A DNA stretch of 64,000 bases from Marisa cornuarietis (taxonomy: Eukaryota; Mollusca; Gastropoda; Architaenioglossa; Ampullariidae), in assembly GCA_004794655.1 (NCBI GenBank), contig SMMW01000085.1:1798001-1862000 (forward strand), written 5' to 3'. The position numbers and the translations under genes are program-made. This document shows, piece after piece, positions 1 to 13,105 of this stretch; the stretch's first letter is position 1; each line of letters opens with the position of its first letter. The notes beneath the pieces are model-generated. The model worked only from the letters and a program-made list of their open reading frames with translations. It did not search any database and had not been told where the DNA came from.

Positions 1-1387
1 AACAATATAAACGTTAGACTACGAATGACAAATTATCATGATATATGCTAAACAATACTAACATTCTGAAGTTTGATGAGTATGTAGATTCCGTTACAGA
101 GGAAGATAAAAAAAGATCAGAAGAAGAGCACAAGAGGAGATGAAAGACCCTACAAAAGAACTAGCAACACTGCAACATTTCGCAACTAAAAATCACTGCC
201 AAAAAGACATAATTGATGGCAGTGTAAAACTTAGAGCGTCAAATGACAAGTGCTATGGCCGAAAAAAATGGTTGATCATGTGCCAATATTTTCAAGTTTC
301 AGTATTTAGGTAGTTCAGGGACAAAATGATGTTTGTAGAAAAGACCCCAAAAGAAGCAATCAACTTGGATTGACAGGGCCATCAATAGAAGTGACATTTG
401 GAAATCGACAACAATTATGAGAGAAAAGTGTACGAATCATTGATTTTATCGAGAACTATGAACAAGAGAAAAAAAATAATAAAACAGACCTATAGCAACA
501 AATAATGGGAGTAGGATGGCGACAAACAGGATTACAGCTGATTACTGCGGTAACGAGCTTGTTCGCTTGTTAACCCTCCGCTTGTCCGTCTCTCGGCTTT
601 TGTGGAGTGGGTATAGAGATGTGTCGTGCAAGGACGCAAGCTAGGCAATTATTGTTCTTGTCTCTTTTGATTGGCTTCGTTCTGCTATCGACTGCTTCCC
701 CCCCCCCCCTCCACCTCTGCAATCTGAGTTCACTTCTTAACTCACGCACCCACGAACCGACACACCCACGGGCAGCGTGGCTGGCGTTCGCAAGCCGCCG
801 TTCGACACGGTGCGTGCTGCTCACACGATGTAAGCTTATTATTCAATATTTTCTCAGCTGCCGCAGATTGGACGAAAAAAAAAAAAAAGCTTGGCCTCGC
901 TGACCTTCCATCACGCGCGCCATTTGTGTCTTCGATGACGACAGTCGGTGGCGGCGACACTCTATGCATAGACAGTGGTATCAGGCGGCCATCTCTGGGA
1001 CACTAAGAGCTAACCCGAGGAAAATGAATACGTAAGATGAAAGCTAATCGAGCGAACAAAATGTCTTGTGTCGCGAAAAGGTCAAAGTCAATTAGAGATC
1101 GACTCAGATGGCGGTTAGAAGAGCGGGAAGGATAAGCGGCTTGTAACACCTACTGCCACGTGTAACTACAGCCGGGTGATGACTGTTACTTTGTAATACA
1201 TAATGCCTCGTGTAACTTCAGCCGGCTGACGAATGTTACCGCTAGACACCTGCTGATACCTGCTTGTAAAAAAAAACACACAGTCGCACAGAAGGAATGG
1301 TTTAGACAATGTTGGTAGTAAAAATAGTTATCAAGTCAGCTTTAAATGCCTTGTGGTTTGCTGGGGAGGCCATGTTGTACACAGTGA

Positions 1388-1390
<3 letters not shown>
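1..1390. other. no gene recognised; possible reverse-transcriptase remnant
   Basis: AT-rich at first, then mixed. Around 284-330 one frame reads IFKFQYLGSSGTK before a stop. This recalls the F-x-YLG motif near the end of RTE/CR1-type reverse transcriptases, as also seen at 16655. Too short to be sure. A polypurine stretch (871-889) and a C run (700-709) are the only other notable features. Confidence 0.25.

Positions 1391-1439
<49 letters not shown>
1391..1439. repeat. (TG)n microsatellite
   Basis: Uninterrupted TG dinucleotide run of about 24 units. Confidence 0.98.
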
Positions 1440-1441
<2 letters not shown>

Positions 1442-1740
1442 GTATGTCTATGGTGTGAACGAGAGAAAAAGAGAGTCTGCTACCTCACAGCAAATTCCTG
1501 TTGAGCTGCAGCATGAGCGAGTGTTCGGTAAAGCCAAGCTAAAATTATGTGGGATGTAGGATTGTTGGCTTCTCTGTTGCCTGCGAACGATAATGAACTC
1601 GGTGCCTTAAATTAGGATCAGGATGGAACGTGAACGCTGCACCTAGATTTTCACCAAATTTCCAGTTGACAGCACTTTGAAGATTGAAAATCGTTCGTCA
1701 TCTAAGTACTTCTGTGACGAATTAGCTTCGCAAATGGTGT

Positions 1741-2430
1741 CACCTAAACGCCAGTTAATTTTACTGTGACGGACACTGAGTATCGTACGTAGTGTGTCAT
1801 CTAAATGTCATATCTTTCCACTGTGATGACGACGGAGCAGTTGACTAAGCGTGTCATCTGTCATATCTTTCCATGGTGACGACGACTGAGCAGTTGACTA
1901 AGCGTGTCATCTAAATGTCATATCATACCACTGTGATGACGACTGAGCAGTTGACTTAACGTGTCATCTACATGTCATATCTTTCCATGGTGATGACGAC
2001 TGAGCAGTTGACTAAGCGTGTCATCTAAATGTCATATCATACCACTGTGATGACGACTGAGCAGTTGACTTAGCTTGTCATCTAAATGTCATATCATACC
2101 ACTGTGATGACGACTGAGCAGTTGACTAAGCGTGTCATCTAAATGTCATATCATACCACTGTGATGACGACTGAGCAGTTGAGTTAGCTTGTCATCTAAA
2201 TGTCATATCATACCACTGTGATGACGACTGAGCAGTTGACTTAGCTTGTCATCTAAATGTCATATCATACCATTGTGATGATGACTGTGCAGTTGACTTA
2301 GTGTGTCATTTAAATGTCATATCATTACACTGTAATGACTGCTGAACAGTTGACGTAGTGTGTCATCTAAATGTCATATCATTACACTGAAGTGACGACT
2401 GAGCAGTTGACTTAGTGTGTCGTCTAAGCC
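1741..2430. repeat. 57-bp satellite, about 11-12 tandem units
   Basis: Units begin GTCATCTAAATGTCATATC and contain GACTGAGCAGTTGACT. Unit starts at 1796, 1853, 1906 and 1963 give a 57-bp period with one 4-bp deletion. Units at both ends are more diverged, and the central ones (about 1906-2280) are nearly identical. Confidence 0.95.
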
Positions 2431-4011
2431 CCAATTTATTCCGCTAAGGTCCGCCATGGCGATGGTACACGCAAGAGAGCACACCCTGTCTGTAGTTTCT
2501 GTTGCTTGCCTCCATCGTCGAGTAACAGAGAGAAGAAAGGAGCGAAGTCTTGGCAGGCACCCAGCGTGCTGTTAAGTCCGTTGTCTGTTCATCTTCATGC
2601 ACTCGACGCACTGGGCGCTAAAATCATTGCCACGTGGCGGCGGACCATTTCTGGCGCACGTGGGACGCAAGCAGCTCGTCAGCCAAGCTTGGCGCGTGCC
2701 GCTCCACCTGACGGCTTCTGACCCGCCTCCGACCCTGGTTCTGTCGCTCTATTTTTTTTTTATTTTCCTCTCCATTATCTCCTCTTTTCTCGCTGAATGG
2801 CGTTTAACAGTTACACCTTGGCTAAATTACGAATTTGCTCGACTAAGTTTTCTGCTTTATCCCTCAAACTTCTTGGTTTGTTTTCTCTCCCGGCTCCCAA
2901 CAAAAACGTGATGTTGCTCAAGTAATGGCTAGAAGAGAGGTATTATCATATAAAAATACGCCTCTATTACAATATTAAGCTTGATATTTCATAGGCAGCT
3001 TATAGAATCAATGGTGTCATTTTCTTTGGCATATTGTAGTTTCCCCGGGGAGGAGCATAATTGTATTGTTTTCGCGATCAATGTAGTCAAGCCATTCTCT
3101 TTGAAGTGTCCGTATTTTTATTGTCTTTGAGATCAGTGTTGTCATTTTCTTTGGGTCATGGCAGCATCATTGTCTTTGGGATCAGTGTCATTGTCTCCTT
3201 TGGAATCAATAAAATCACATCGTTTTTTGTCCGAAATGCAGTATTTAGAGTGACTGTCGTGATGCAGCCTGTCTCCGTGTGCATATTGTAACATAATGTA
3301 GCGAATCTACGTAGTATGGTGTCTTGTTATTGACGTTTGAATTTTATTATTTAGTGGACCCCTTAGATTTTTTTCATTACGTGCATTGGTTAACTTCGCA
3401 AAATCATTTTATTTTGGTATTTCAGACTTCACCCCATCAATACATATACAGCATTGCATGCCTTGTCTCAATACTGTTTCTGTATTACTAAAATTCCGTG
3501 GGCCTAAAACCTGAAGCGGGGCACTAGTGGGACTGTGCAAAACATTCCGGAAAAGCTGGCAAAAAGCTTTATGTCACACATAAACAATGATCACTACACC
3601 ACGTTCACTCGTGACACATGCGCATTCTTTTAACATCAACAGAATTATTGCCTCCTTAGGCTGTCCAGGTCGGGCGATATTAATTTCTTAGACAAAAGAC
3701 TTGATTCAGCATTCAGCTTACGGCTACGCTCAATATATATATATATAGTTGAAGCATGCACCAATGCAGAAGGATGCACACGGTCAGGTAAAGAGGGAGA
3801 TGAAACGAAAAAGAAATAAAAATACACGTAAACATCAACATCTATATAGAAATACACATAAATGTCAAAGTCAAAATTCTGTTCCTCGAAAGGGTGAATA
3901 AAAATTATTGGTTCCAACCTAAACAGTGTCTCAATAAAACAGTCCGATGAATTTAATAACATGTTTGTTTTGTTGTTTATTTAGTTGGAAAGTGCTTCCA
4001 CCTTGCGGTGA
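2431..4011. other. no gene recognised
   Basis: Mixed composition. Around 3070-3220 a loose repeat of TTTGNGATCAGTGTTGTC-like phrases occurs three or four times. No exon, RNA gene or mobile element recognised. Confidence 0.4.
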
Positions 4012-4196
4012 TTTCGCACTATGGGGGGAAAGGGAGGGGGGAGGAAACCGGAGTACCCGGAGAAAATCCCCGCCGCCCAGCCCTGCGAACAGGTGTCACA
4101 TACAGAGAGTGTCCCGAGACGAGATCTGAACCCTGAGCCGCTCACTGCAGTGGTGACAAGCGACTGTTTTAACCACTACACTACCGGGGGCCCTAT
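4012..4196 (-). mobile_element. tRNA-derived SINE
   Basis: On the minus strand it starts CCCCGGTAGTGTAGTGGTTA (A-box-like), then about 30 bp on GGGTTCAGATCTCG (B-box-like), a body with ACACCTGTTCGCAGGG, and ends in a segment containing TCTCCGGGTACTCC. The RNA polymerase III boxes and the presence of relatives elsewhere in the window identify a SINE. Confidence 0.8.
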
Positions 4197-4538
4197 TTAA
4201 TAACATCTATACGCAAGCAACTTTTAAACTCCTTTCTCTCACTCTGCGATCACTGCAATATTATACAACAAAGGGGGGGGGGCGGGTCAACTCTCTAGCT
4301 TGAGTGTCCTTCGTTCCTCCTGTAACTGTCCTTATTATGTAATCATGCACAAGAAGAGATCAGGACTTTGGATTTAGATTTTATAAAAGATAGCTGTACT
4401 TAATTAAAGTAGGTCACGAGTAACTAGGACACAGGATCGAGCTTCCCGTGCAGAAGTCGTCCGTGCAGTAGGGTCACGAGGCGGCGGCGTAAGAGGGTCA
4501 GATACAGTCCGCTCGCTGACTTGTGGCCTCCCGGGGCC

Positions 4539-4775
4539 GTAGTCATGAAGCAAGAGTAAGTCGTTTCCGCAGGGCAAAGTCGGGAACTCAAGGAAAAGCG
4601 TCTACTTCATGTTTCTTTATCCCAGGGCAATTTTATCATCACTTTATAACCACGGCTATATGAGTAAAACATCTTCGGAGTCTGGATCCGCCTTATAACT
4701 TTTGGAAACAAGACTTTTGTCCTTTAGTTCCCCATGTTGCTCCAGGGCAACGACTTACCCCTGCTTCATAACTAC
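4539..4775. repeat. imperfect foldback (inverted repeat, about 65-bp arms)
   Basis: The left arm begins GTAGTCATGAAGCAAGAG at 4539. The reverse complement of the right arm, read back from 4775, begins GTAGTTATGAAGCAGGGG. Arms share roughly 80 percent of bases over about 65 bp, separated by about 105 bp. Could be a decayed MITE or snapback element. No flanking target duplication was recognised. Confidence 0.7.
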
Positions 4776-5794
4776 CGTCAAACAGCTGGCAAAGCCCTCG
4801 GGGCTACTTCAGGACGACCAACACTAACTCTTCGTTAGCGATTGAGAGCTGGTCATCTGGCCTTTTCCACTGGCTGAATCTCACTTTAGGTCAAACAGCG
4901 ATCAGTGCTTCAAACACCATCTAAGTACCACCTTTGGCTCCAAGATTCCTAGCTAGTCAAGGCATTCACCTAAGTTCTGTAGCTAACCAAGACATTCACC
5001 GATTCACGTTAGTTTGCAGCATTGGAATATCACGTGATGCCTTTCACGCTGATTCTGCTGCCTGCACCCATTGTGTGAGTTGAATAGGTCTGCTGTGCAT
5101 GGGGGAACTTGTCCATTACCGTGTATTTCATGCGCTGTTTGACAATCATGTCATTGTTCCCTGATCTTACCAGGAGTGACGACAAGACAACCTTTTTCTC
5201 TGTCAGCCATGGTGATAACAGACCAGGTCGGTTTTCTTAATTTTTTATTTTCCCATTTGGAGAAGGAAAATTTTGTAAACCTTGCAGCTTTTTTAAATGG
5301 TCTTATAGTGAGTTTTTTTTTAATAGTTTACTCGATATTTTAGATAGCTATGACAATATAGTTTACTGTGTCAGTTGTGGGCAGCTTAAGTCTACTGTTC
5401 CCAGACAAACTGACCACAAAGACGTTGATTCACCCCCGCCAACAGAACTTTAACCTCTGTCCCAAGTTAATCTAGAGAAGCGAGTCATATGTAGTTCGTT
5501 TTTAAACATTAAACTGTACACTGAATACCACTCACAATGCCGCTCCTCTGCCAGAGCAAAGCTATCAAATATTTACAGTAGCTTATTGATCTCTTTCCGC
5601 GGCTTTCAAAACTGCCACCGGCGAGCAGTTCCGTTTGTACACGTTGGTCATCAATCACTCGTTGTATCGTCTGCACTAACCCCCCCCCCCCCCTAGCAAT
5701 CGCCACATAGCGCGGTCACGTCAACACGTGCTTCTCTCTCTCCCTTTTCCTCACCCTGTTCTCTTTCTCTTCTCTCTCTCTCTCCCCTCTCTCG

Positions 5795-5990
5795 GGCGGC
5801 CCAGGGGCGGTTAGCGTTTGTCACCACCTACCACTAAGGTTGGCCGTCCAGGGTTCAGCTCTCGTCTCGGGCACGCCGTTTTTTCTCTGCATGTGGCATC
5901 TGTTTACAGGGATGGCTGCCTTGCCGTGATATAGGCTTAGTTGCTGGCTCTGCGTAAAATACCGTCCCCCTCCCCCACCTCTCTCTTTCT
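5795..5990 (+). mobile_element. tRNA-derived SINE
   Basis: The head has GGCGGTTAGCGTTTGTCACC (A-box side) and CCAGGGTTCAGCTCTCG (B box). The body ends in TTAGTTGCTGGCTCTGCGTA. It matches the minus-strand copies at 12945 and 19650. Confidence 0.8.
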
Positions 5991-6049
5991 CTGTGCTTGT
6001 GACTGCACACTTGCCTGAAAAAGATTCCCAGGAGTCCCCTTGCAAGCCC

Positions 6050-8509
6050 CCAATACGCTAGTTTATGGAGAAAAATGAAGATACCACTTGCATATTAATG
6101 ATTTTGTAAAAAAAAGTAGCTACATATTTCATACATGGCTCTAAGCAGACTACCATATAAAGATTTTATTATACTTTGATTAATTATGATGCTAAATATA
6201 AATAACCAAAATAAAAAGACACGGGTTTCTTCTGGATGTGATTTGTTGTGCTGTTATGGTTTTTCGGGTATGTTTGGAAAAAATCAAGGTGTTGTAGACC
6301 CTGAACTGTTTGTTTTAACCTTTAAAAAAGAGCCTACAGGCGTGTTATCTGGAAGAATGGCATTTTGACATATCTTCCAAAGAATGATATCAGTTCGACA
6401 AGTTCTTGCGATCTTTTACGTTTAGTACTTACCTAATACCTATACTGCGTTCATTGTGCTTTAATTAGATTTAGATTAGGCATTTCTCTCATAAAAGTTC
6501 ATTCCCTCAGGCACATATACATTACCATCTGATTTTTATTTTCTATTTTGCTCAGATATAGATCTAGCTTCACTTCATTTTCAGATTACTGATCTTCCTA
6601 AGTAATATATACCTTTGAAATTTTAGAGAAATCCTTTCAAATTAATGCAGTAGTAACATGAAGATAATTTACAAAGCAGTGCTTTATATTTTTTTAAATC
6701 AGTGCTACACACCATTGTTTTTAGGTAATTGCAGGATTGTTTGTGACCACAAGGCTATGTGGAGATGCAAGTCTGTATAGAATATATTAATCCACTACAT
6801 TTTATAGGACAAGCCGAGTTCAACATTTTTGTCTTTATCATCGGGTTAAGTTCATTTTAAAGTAATACTTCCCAAAATATGAGTACATAATTATGCTTAA
6901 CTTTCAAGATATAAGCTTTCGAACATCGGCATTCTCATCTGTCACTAGGAAAGCAGGAGAAAATTACTCTCCTATACTGAAGAGTTCTCTTACGCGCCAG
7001 TAGTATTTGTAACAGCGAGTGTGGCTCAGTTAAAGAAATTTGTGCATGTCTTCCAGTTAAATGAAGAAACATCGGTCAGGCTGTCGTGCTCACGAAGTGA
7101 ATTTTGCCCAGAAAATGAAACGGTTGATTTTGGAATACATGCCTACAAATTGGAACTTTGTTAAGAAGCTTCAACTGAAGTGAAAAAAAAATAATAATTA
7201 AATGGTCCAAACTACATTCGCTCAACAGACTGATAAGTAAATCTTCTCCAGATCAAACTTTAATGGACAACAATCACTGCCATTGCAGTCTACATTGTAT
7301 TATTATTGATTGTCGGTTACTAAGTGGGCGCATTTGAGTTAATTCTTCCAAGTTTATTATTGTTAGTTAATAAAATATAAACACATTTCCAATGTGCATT
7401 TATTTAAGAGAAACTCCTGTATTATTTTGTTTGATAGATGGTCAATTTCCAGCATTGCATTTTTTATGTTATAGTTACAACTGACTGCTGATAAAGACTT
7501 TTTTAACATTAAAAATATAACAATAGTTTGATACATATTTATCTATGTAAAAACTTAATTATTTCTTCTTCATTTAGCAGCATGCAAAATTTACTATTTA
7601 CTTATTGATACTCGCTCGTGCTCCTCATACGTTTATCACCCTCAATTCTGATTTTTTAGCTGTTTCGAGCACGCACATCAAAGGTGCCCTCATACTGTCA
7701 GTTGTTTTTAGCATTGTGTTGATATGGATACGACTGATGATGTGTTTGTGACTGTGTTACGATGTTACCTGCAGATCAGACGGTGCTAAACGGTCTATGT
7801 TGCCTATCTGGTGCTTGATCTTTGTTTCAGCTTTTTACCAGCAGTCGTAGTTGGTTTTAACATCTCGTGCTTTTGTATAGTAAGCACTGCTGTAGGAATA
7901 AGATTTCTTCGTTTTACTGAAAGTCCAAGACTTGCTTGTACTCTATAAGTGACTAGATAACAATTGATTTTGAAATGTGTTGAGCAAATTCTTGAGTACG
8001 GTGTGGGGACGAAGTTCGCATGATACATTTGAACAAAGCAGAAATCTTTATATATACACACATCTCTGAACAAAGTGAATCCACTGGCGTTTGCTGCCAT
8101 TATCTTTAAGATTTCCTTCATGAGTACAAACTCCATCCGAATGTCGAAGAGAACATTCAGCAACAGCACAATGCAGGTGTTGAGTGAGCGAGGAAGCATG
8201 CATCCAGCGAGTGGGAGTGGGTGGGTGCACAGGTGAAATGAGGTAGTGCGCGCTTGCAAGTGAAGGTGATCCACATGTAATCACGTGCAAGATGCACGTG
8301 ACAAAGTTTCTGGTGAGTAAAATACTTACAACTAAGCGCTAAGCCCTCTTCAGCTTCCTGTGTTTTACTTTATTTTGTTGACCTTGTCAGACCTTTCAGT
8401 CAGACATTGAAACTTTGAAACGGGACCAACTAGAGGCTTGTTTTACGCTGAATTTTCAAGTTAGAAAGTCTGGGCCTGCTTTCCACTTGTTTAATGGCGG
8501 GCAGTGGCT

Positions 8510-8510
<1 letters not shown>
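6050..8510. other. AT-rich, no gene recognised
   Basis: Long AT-rich stretch. The longest open frame (minus strand, 7804-8274) has no recognisable domain and crosses simple low-complexity sequence. Nothing to annotate. Confidence 0.4.

Positions 8511-8596
<86 letters not shown>
8511..8596. repeat. (GATA)n microsatellite
   Basis: About 21 uninterrupted TAGA units. Confidence 0.98.
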
Positions 8597-8597
<1 letters not shown>

Positions 8598-10366
8598 GCA
8601 ATAACATAAGCAAATGTTTTCCTCCAGGAATTCATTATTAAGGCGGTTTGTCTACATTTCCCTAAGACAATTTTTTAATTTGAAATACGGGGTAGCAGGC
8701 ACGGATAATACCTAAGTGACGTATAGTTGAACTGCATAAGGGCTCGCAACTCCGATGAGTGATAGTTGTAGGTCAGAGGGCGATAGACTAGATACTGTTA
8801 GCCATATGTAATGACAGATACTGTCACTCTCACTGTTGCTCGCCAGAGTTGTTTGTTCTCGCTTTTCGGCCAGAGTTTCAAGAATGCGCACCTGATGTTT
8901 GACTTTTGGTATTTCTGAACAGGTGACAAATCTTCTAGCGAGACTCTGCATATTAACGGAAAGACTTTCTTTCTGGACTGATTTCTTGTTTTCAGTTAGG
9001 ACCATTATCGGCATGGTTGATATTGCAGGTGAATGTTCTTACTGGCCATGTGGCCACCTGCTGCCGCGAAGTTTCAACCACAGTACCGTGTCAGCGCCTC
9101 AGTCTGGTGTCTCACCTGAAATGCTATGTTTGGCACCGTTGTCCATAGCGAGTCTTCGTTGTGTGTAGTTTCACGAAGTGCTCAGCTCTGGTCTTTGTAG
9201 CAATCTCTACCTTTTAGAGCTATTTTCTGCGCATAGTTTGCTTTGAGAGAAAAGATAGGAAGACAAGGAACTCGGTGTTAACACACAGAGACACGTTCAA
9301 GTGTTTGTGAAAATCATTCTTAGTGTCTGCCTTCAGCCAGCCCACTGTTTAAGTTTATCTTCCAAGAACAGCAAAAATAAGACGAAGCTTTGTTTTGTTT
9401 TTTTTTGAAAAATGTTTTACTTCGTTTTGTTAGTCTGCTGGAAAGGAAGTGGTGTGCGAAGGGCGAGCGAAGAAAACTGGATCCCCAGTCACTATCAGTT
9501 AAAATATTTGCTCAGATTATAGAAGACAAAGACTTTTAAAAACCAAGTCAGTAATTGCTGTTAATTTCAATTGAAATCAAAAGTAGGAGGCTGTTGCGAA
9601 AATGTGAAACAAGAACAATCCAATATTAAAGAAAATCTATTTTATTAAGCATTTCTTTTTCACTATTGCGATGCTTATATTCATCATCATTCCTTGCTAC
9701 TCCTCGAGGAGCATAAGGCTGCAGATGGTTATATTACATATTTATTTTACTCCGTATTATCTCTTTAAGAATGTCTGAATTAAGTCGTGGCACTTAAACG
9801 TGTCTTTGTCGCTACTGAGATTGCCACGTCCCTCAGAAGTTTCTGTCCCACAGATGATCGTAAATAAGAACAAAGCAGCGTTGGTCGATTACAATGAACG
9901 GTCAGAAATAGCAGAATCTGCAGTGCTCTTCGGAAATGTGAGACTATTTCCGTGAGATTAGTTTCCAATGAAAGTAATTACTGTCTGTAGGCACAGTGAA
10001 TTCTCAACTTAAGCATCATTTTACAATCGCAGATCTCCAAAGAAGCTTCTTGCCATCAATGTCGAAAAAAAGACAAACACGCGAGATCGGTCATTTCTGG
10101 CGAACGCCATAACAACTGAATGACAAGAAAATACCGAAAGATTGTAAACGTTGAAAAAAATCAAACTTTTGTGTCCACTTTTTTATTCAAATGAAACGGA
10201 CCAACATTTTCTGCAATCTGCCCAACTGTGTGCTTCATCTCACAACTAATCCGGTCATATGGTGTCCTTTTCCAGTTCACCAGGCAGAACATGTCGCCAT
10301 TTTATTCGATCTTCAGCCCTCACCACGGACTTGTATTACTGCAGACGATTTTTTTCACTGAAGTCA
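8597..10366. other. no gene recognised
   Basis: Mixed composition with scattered short open frames on both strands, none with exon signals or a known motif. Confidence 0.35.
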
Positions 10367-10478
10367 TAGAACGAGGCTGGTTACAAATAGCTTCCGGTTC
10401 AGTCACGTTTCTGTTGAGCTACTAGAACGAGGCGGGTATATAAGAAGCTTCCGGTTTATTCACATTCATTGTTAAGGC
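10367..10478. repeat. 56-bp tandem duplication
   Basis: TAGAACGAGGCTGG at 10367 and TAGAACGAGGCGGG at 10423 start two related units sharing AGCTTCCGGTT and CACGTTT/CACATTC phrases. The second has acquired a TATA box. Confidence 0.75.
10437..10444 (+). promoter_or_regulatory. TATA box of a possible promoter
   Basis: TATATAAG in the context GGCGGGTATATAAGAAGC, with a G/C-rich flank typical of metazoan core promoters. Transcription would start near 10465-10475. It sits in the second copy of a 56-bp tandem duplication (10367 and 10423), and only this copy has the TATA sequence. It could serve a distal non-coding first exon of stac, but no clear donor was established. Confidence 0.35.
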
Positions 10479-12930
10479 TCGCCGAGACTAACAGCGGAGA
10501 ACTTCGCAAGAGGCTCAGCGTTGGTCTCGGCAGACAGACAGCAATCCACCTATACACGTCCGTGCCCTGACTGACCACACTGTGCTTTATTTTGGTCTTC
10601 GCACTGAAAACTGCTTCGTCACGAACCGTGTCACACTTGGTTTTCTGTCGAAGGAAACTATCATCTGTTCTGTTCGTAGTTCAAGCCTGTGCACACGTTT
10701 GTAGTTTGAGTCACGCTCCAAACAAACCTCACGAATTTAGAGTGCAGAAATGTAACGATCGTCTTCCTGAAAGCAGAGAAATAAAAAAAAACAAAACAAA
10801 ATACAATCGTTAGATATTTCATCTGTTGCTGGGTTCATCCATTTGTCCGTCAGTCTATTACCCAAAAGAAAGAAAAACAAGACGCACACAAGCAAGTGAC
10901 AAGTAATCACAAGGAGGAAGGCCATTATTCAAGCAACAAAAGCTATATTCACGTGTAATGCATAGGTATGAGTTTGCACGTGCGTCCATAAAAACCCACA
11001 GCGGGGGAAAAAAACTGGTGAAGAGTTTGACAGCTTTAGTTTTTGTATTGGTGAGGGTAATTTCCAGTGGTGTCTGCATTTGAACAAATGAAGTTTGGGA
11101 AACGTGCAGCTGTTTGCAGGGCCTGGTCGTGCGCTGTGTAAAAAGTAAAAATGACGATACAGGTTTTTACTGGAAACCAAGTGAGTGTTCAGGTGGAGAA
11201 TGGAAGCAAGAGAAGGACGGTGAAACATCGATTTGTCGACTGAAAGCCCGGCAAGCACATCTTCTCCAATCGCCCTTCACCAGATCGTCGTTTTTGCCTT
11301 TGATTCTCACTCAGATAAAGTGCGGCAGCTACTGTATTACACCGGTCCTATACGCCCTCTAGAGACTTACTAGAATTTCTAGAACCCACCATTTAGCCTC
11401 GTACACTGCCATAGAACAGCACCAGCTACAGTCAGCCTCGACATAGGGTTAGGGTTGCTGCCTCCCCCCACAAACTCCCCCAGACAAACGTCTCACTGCG
11501 ACTGCTGCTAACTTACTGATGCACAAACATTACGTGCAACCTCTGAAACCGTACGTGTTCTTCTGTTGTTGGTCACAGACCTCCAAGTGTTGTAGTCTAC
11601 ATTTATATCAGTGTACTGGCAATGAAAGATGTGTGTTTTGCTGTGTGCGGCTTACCTGTAGAGTTATGGTTTCCTGTAAGGTGTAGGGAACGTGTAACAT
11701 CGAAAGTTTTTCGTGTTCGTAAGTTTGTCTGGGGACGTCGTGCCGACATGTCATAATGGCATGTGCTGCCCTTGTCACACCCTCATAATGTCACAGAGCT
11801 GAAGCACACTACCTGTTCTGGCGACAAACATTTTGTTCGTAACGCTGCCACCACCCATCTCCTTACTCCCTTCCCCTTCAGACTGAAGAAATCAATGAGG
11901 TCAGGCATTGCAGACCCTGTTATTTGCGTTCGTCGGCAGAAGAGCTTTGCCTTCAAGGATCTCTGGTCATGTATTTTTGGAGCCGGCTTATTCTAAATGA
12001 TCTCTATTTGCTTCTGGTTCGCTGATCAGCCCTGTACCCAAAATTCTCCATTTCCCTTATTGCACTCCACAACTTTTCTGCCTGTCAGTGCTCTCTCTCT
12101 ATATATATATAGTGCGCTTTCTCGGTTTGACCTGCTCCTCTCATGATATCACCCAACGACTACTAAGCATGCGCTGTAATGATATCACCCAACGGCACTT
12201 TAGTAAGCACGCTGATACGCTTTAATTAATGATATCACACTGGTTTCAGTGGTTGAAGTTGGAGCACCAGAACATCTACTCAGCACTGTACACATCTCAG
12301 TACGGTACATTGTACACACCTCAACATAGCTCGCTGTATATATCTCAACATAACTCACTGTACACATCTCAGCACGGCTTACTTCACATGTAGCGTAAAA
12401 TAGTATTGAGTTCTTGAAAGTTCTAAAATTTCCAAATCGATTTATTTTCATACGTCATAGTCGCTGCAGAAATTTGCTGTAGGTAGACTGGACCACAGTT
12501 GCACGTTACACCGTTACAGGTGGCACGCCACTCTCTTGTCTGCTTCACGATCATGTCGGCTGAAATAAGCGGTCCCTTTTTCTGAGTTCGCCTGTATTAT
12601 ATTTTACACAACTTACTTTTTAAACGGTTCACGAGTCCATGACACTTTTCCACAAAAATGGAAAAAGGAGAAAAAGTAGGATCAGAGTTAGGATTTGGGC
12701 AACAGTGAGGTTATTAGATATGCCGAACTTCTGTCCTAAATAGTGAGCTCGTGAGGTATGTCTAACCCCAAACTCCATGCTAAACGGGTTTTTAAACATG
12801 TCTCATCCTCATCCTCATCCTAAAAGGTAACACGAGCATCGCCTACTTCGCTAATCCTAACGCCATTTGGGTTTCGGCTTGTATGTCATGGCGTCGTTGG
12901 CTTACTCAAACCAAACATATTCCTTCCATG
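10479..12930. other. no coding exon recognised
   Basis: May include untranslated sequence downstream of the TATA box. Possible donors (for example CCAA|GTGAGT at 11181) cannot be assigned. From 12290 to 12380 a loose repeat of CATCTCAGCAC / CACCTCAACAT phrases occurs about four times. Confidence 0.3.
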
Positions 12931-12944
12931 TTTCTGAACAAAAA

Positions 12945-13105
12945 GAAGTGGGGTAAGAACTGGTGTTTTATGCCGAGCCAGCAACTAAGGTTATATTACG
13001 GCAAGGCAGCCAGCCATGTAAACAGATCCCTTATGCAGAGAAAGAACATCGTGCACGAGACGAGAGCTGAACCCAGGACAGCCAACCTTCCCTGTGAACA
13101 GAAAT
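12945..13105 (-). mobile_element. tRNA-derived SINE (head truncated)
   Basis: Minus-strand copy of the 5795 family. TATGCCGAGCCAGCAACTAA is the reverse complement of its 3' part, and GAGACGAGAGCTGAACCC is its B-box region. The A-box end is missing. Confidence 0.75.

Noticed and set aside
1741..2430. CRISPR-like array
   Set aside because: Units are directly adjacent with no unique spacers, and the genome is eukaryotic. It is a satellite.
4140..4196. tRNA-like sequence with A- and B-box motifs
   Set aside because: The head belongs to a repeated SINE. No tRNA cloverleaf with an anticodon could be drawn.
7804..8274. 156-codon open frame on the minus strand
   Set aside because: No domain, no exon-like splice sites, and AT-rich surroundings. 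Its length is within chance for this window.
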